Assembly (NCBI GenBank): GCA_030248135.1
Contig: JASANC010005442.1
Span: forward strand, 20,686 to 84,685
Source of the DNA: Theristus sp. LFF4_11
Taxonomy: Eukaryota > Nematoda > Chromadorea > Monhysterida > Xyalidae
Direction of reading: 5' to 3'
DNA: 64,000 bases
Below the pieces are notes generated by a model. The model was not told the origin of the DNA, did no database searches, and worked only from the letters and a program-made list of their open reading frames with translations. Positions 62,235 to 64,000 of this stretch are shown here, piece by piece; position 1 is the stretch's first letter, and the number at the start of each line of letters is the position of its first letter. A program made the translations under genes and the position numbers.

Positions 62235-62718
62235 ATCGGGGGTGCCGACCAAAAAGTGAGGGGGGGGGTCCAACCTATGGTAACGTGGGACCCCCCCCCC
62301 AGGGGGGTCCCATGGGGGGGTGCATTTTTTCAAAATTTTCTGTGGGGGGGGTCCACCCCCCCACCCCCCCCCATGATAATTTTTCGCTTAAATTTTGAAG
62401 GAAAAACGCTAAATTTTGCTGCAAAATCGTTGAAATTACAATGAAGATGGTCAAGTTATCATATATTCAGCTTATATTATGGACTTTATAGACAAAAAAT
62501 CATGATTTTCGAAAAAAATTTTAGGGTGTGCAGAAAATTTTGGGGGGGGGGGTGTCCGCCATACAAAATTTCATGGGGGGTGGGGGCGGGTTTCGGCCAA
62601 ATTTTCGAGGGGGGGGGTACGATGGGGGGGGTGCCCGGTTTTAGGGGTTGGGTGGCACGGTGCCCCCCCCACCCCCCCCACCCGACGGTCTCGGGTGCTC
62701 TGGGGGGGTGTGTGTACC
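62235..62718. repeat. G/C-homopolymer-rich low-complexity block
   Basis: Many runs of 6-10 G or C (for example 62262, 62291, 62344, 62541, 62609 and 62665) mixed with GGTGGGG units. It flanks the second hAT-like element and continues just beyond it (63775-63795), so the element inserted into this block. Such DNA can form G-quadruplexes. Confidence 0.75.
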
Positions 62719-63768
62719 TAGGGTTAGGGGCTTTGAAAAAAAAAATTTTTTTTTTTATTTTTTTTTTCGTTTTTTTTTTAAATTTGGATTTTTTTTTTTC
62801 AAACTTAAAAAAAAAATTTGAAAAATTTTTCTTCTACTTTGCTCTGAAAATTCGATTTATGGCATAATTTTTTGAAAGTTCAAACCAAATTTTCTTCCCA
62901 ACTTCTTTGTGTGCTTAGGTACATGTCATTATTTGGTCATTTTGACCGACGTACTCCATGTTTTTCGATTTGGATGACTTCTAGAGTCAATTTTTAGCGT
63001 TGAAATGACTTAACTGAATTGAAATATCGTTTCAGAAATCGTTTTCTTGCAACTTAGAACATGTTTTTTCAGTCGGTAGGCCATGAGATGAACATGATAT
63101 CTTGTTGATTGGCGTACGTTATAGGTCTACAATGGAGTTGTGCGATATATTGTTAAACAATTGGAGCGGGGATGTTGGTTAATACCACATCACACGACCG
63201 TTTTTCAGATACCCGATAACATGGCCACATGTTAAAACTTGCGTGCTGAGCTAAACTAACGTGTTAAACTTGCGTCTGTCAGTTGCCCGCAACGTGATCG
63301 CGAAATCATGGTACGTGTTTTCGATACGATGATTTGAAGAGTGGGCTCTCGCCATGTGGCACATAGCATAGCTGGTTGAACCTGAAAGTAAGTGTCTTGG
63401 GGGGGGGGGGCGACCGGGTCGACAGGGGTTGCCGACTTAGCTACAGCAAACAGGAATTTTTGAACACAGTCAAATTTTGGTAATTTTCTGAAGAGGAACA
63501 ACTAAGAACGGTTCAATATTCAAGTACACGTCGAAAATTGTCCTGTTTTACTGTTGAAAATGCAAGTTTCCCTCTATGAAATGGACATAATTTCAATAAA
63601 ACACGATTTTCGCTCTTATAGTTTTCCGGATCGTTCTGAAAATAGTCTAGATGAACTCAGCTCGACGAGACGCTTCGAACAAACCTAACTTGTAAAAAAA
63701 AATTTTTTTTTTTAAAAATTTTTTTTTAATTTAAAAAAAAAATCCGGATTTTTTTTTTCCTAACCCTA
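62719..63768 (-). mobile_element. Non-autonomous hAT-like DNA transposon, copy 2 (1050 bp)
   Basis: Near-identical reverse complement of copy 1 at 32292-33346, with the same TAGGGTTAGGGG/CCCTAACCCTA tips. The flanks TGTGTACC (62711-62718) and GGTGTACC (63769-63776) are an 8-bp target duplication with one mismatch. Small differences from copy 1 are mainly homopolymer lengths (12 instead of 11 bases in the C/G run). Confidence 0.85.
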
Positions 63769-64000
63769 GGTGTACCCCCCCACCCCCCCCCCCGCCCACG
63801 GTACTGCTCTTGTCTTGTCGCTGCTCATTCTTTGTTTAATCACTCGTTATGGCACATCTGTTTTATGGTCCACAGTGTTCAGATGCGCGGTGCGTGCACA
63901 AAGCTGCTCTCAGCCAACGGTACGGTACGTGCGATGCGATGATCATGATCCCGTTTAGACCATTAGGATACCGGAAAAAAATCGAACTGTTTCCGCCTAA

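Larger units (their letters stand above)
58902..62718. other. Gene-free right flank upstream of C2CD5
   Basis: The first few hundred bases should be the C2CD5 5' UTR and promoter. Beyond it: a poly-A run (about 59388-59426), a CGCCT repeat at 60295-60315, and otherwise unremarkable DNA to 62100. No exon is supportable on either strand. Confidence 0.5.

Noticed and set aside
1..64000. CRISPR arrays, bacterial operons, phage or antiviral systems
   Set aside because: The window is clearly eukaryotic with spliced genes; regular direct repeats with unique spacers were not seen.

Overview
This is a 64 kb piece of an animal nuclear genome. The genes are split by many GT-AG introns, most of them 35-150 bp, with T-rich acceptors of the TTTTCAG type. 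They encode typical metazoan proteins, and the non-coding DNA is full of eukaryotic transposons (Helitrons, hAT-like elements, MITEs). The compact gene structure suggests an invertebrate; the lineage cannot be fixed from the sequence. I assembled gene models by hand from homologous blocks and splice sites. For five of the six complete minus-strand genes the exon lengths add up to a multiple of three; the exception is off by one base at a single junction.

Layout: (1) 261-410, plus strand, the last exon of a DSCC1 (cohesion/clamp-loader) gene running in from the left. (2) 967-1119, minus, a 50-residue membrane ORF. Then six complete genes, all on the minus strand: (3) 2384-5335 flavin-containing monooxygenase; (4) 6429-9752 sodium-coupled solute carrier of the SLC5A6/5/8/12 group; (5) 10784-18035 a glutamine-rich nuclear protein with a C-terminal DUF4211-type domain (QSER1/PRR12/CCDC82 group); (6) 23469-41018 adipose triglyceride lipase (PNPLA2/brummer type); (7) 42229-50527 VPS18 of the HOPS/CORVET tethering complexes; (8) 50972-58901 C2CD5. 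This is an ordinary gene neighbourhood, not an operon-like pathway, although PNPLA2, VPS18 and C2CD5 all act in lipid, vesicle and membrane trafficking.

The most interesting content is mobile DNA. Introns of the lipase gene hold three Helitrons fused head to tail (24943-29018); only the last keeps the terminal hairpin. They also hold a complete 1.05 kb non-autonomous hAT-like element (32292-33346) with an exact 8-bp target duplication. A near-identical inverted copy lies at 62719-63768. Both have telomere-like TAGGGTTAGGG tips. At least three MITE families occur, almost always within introns. Two exon junctions (FMO and C2CD5) do not resolve with normal splice signals. The right end (58902-64000) and 18036-23468 show no supportable genes.
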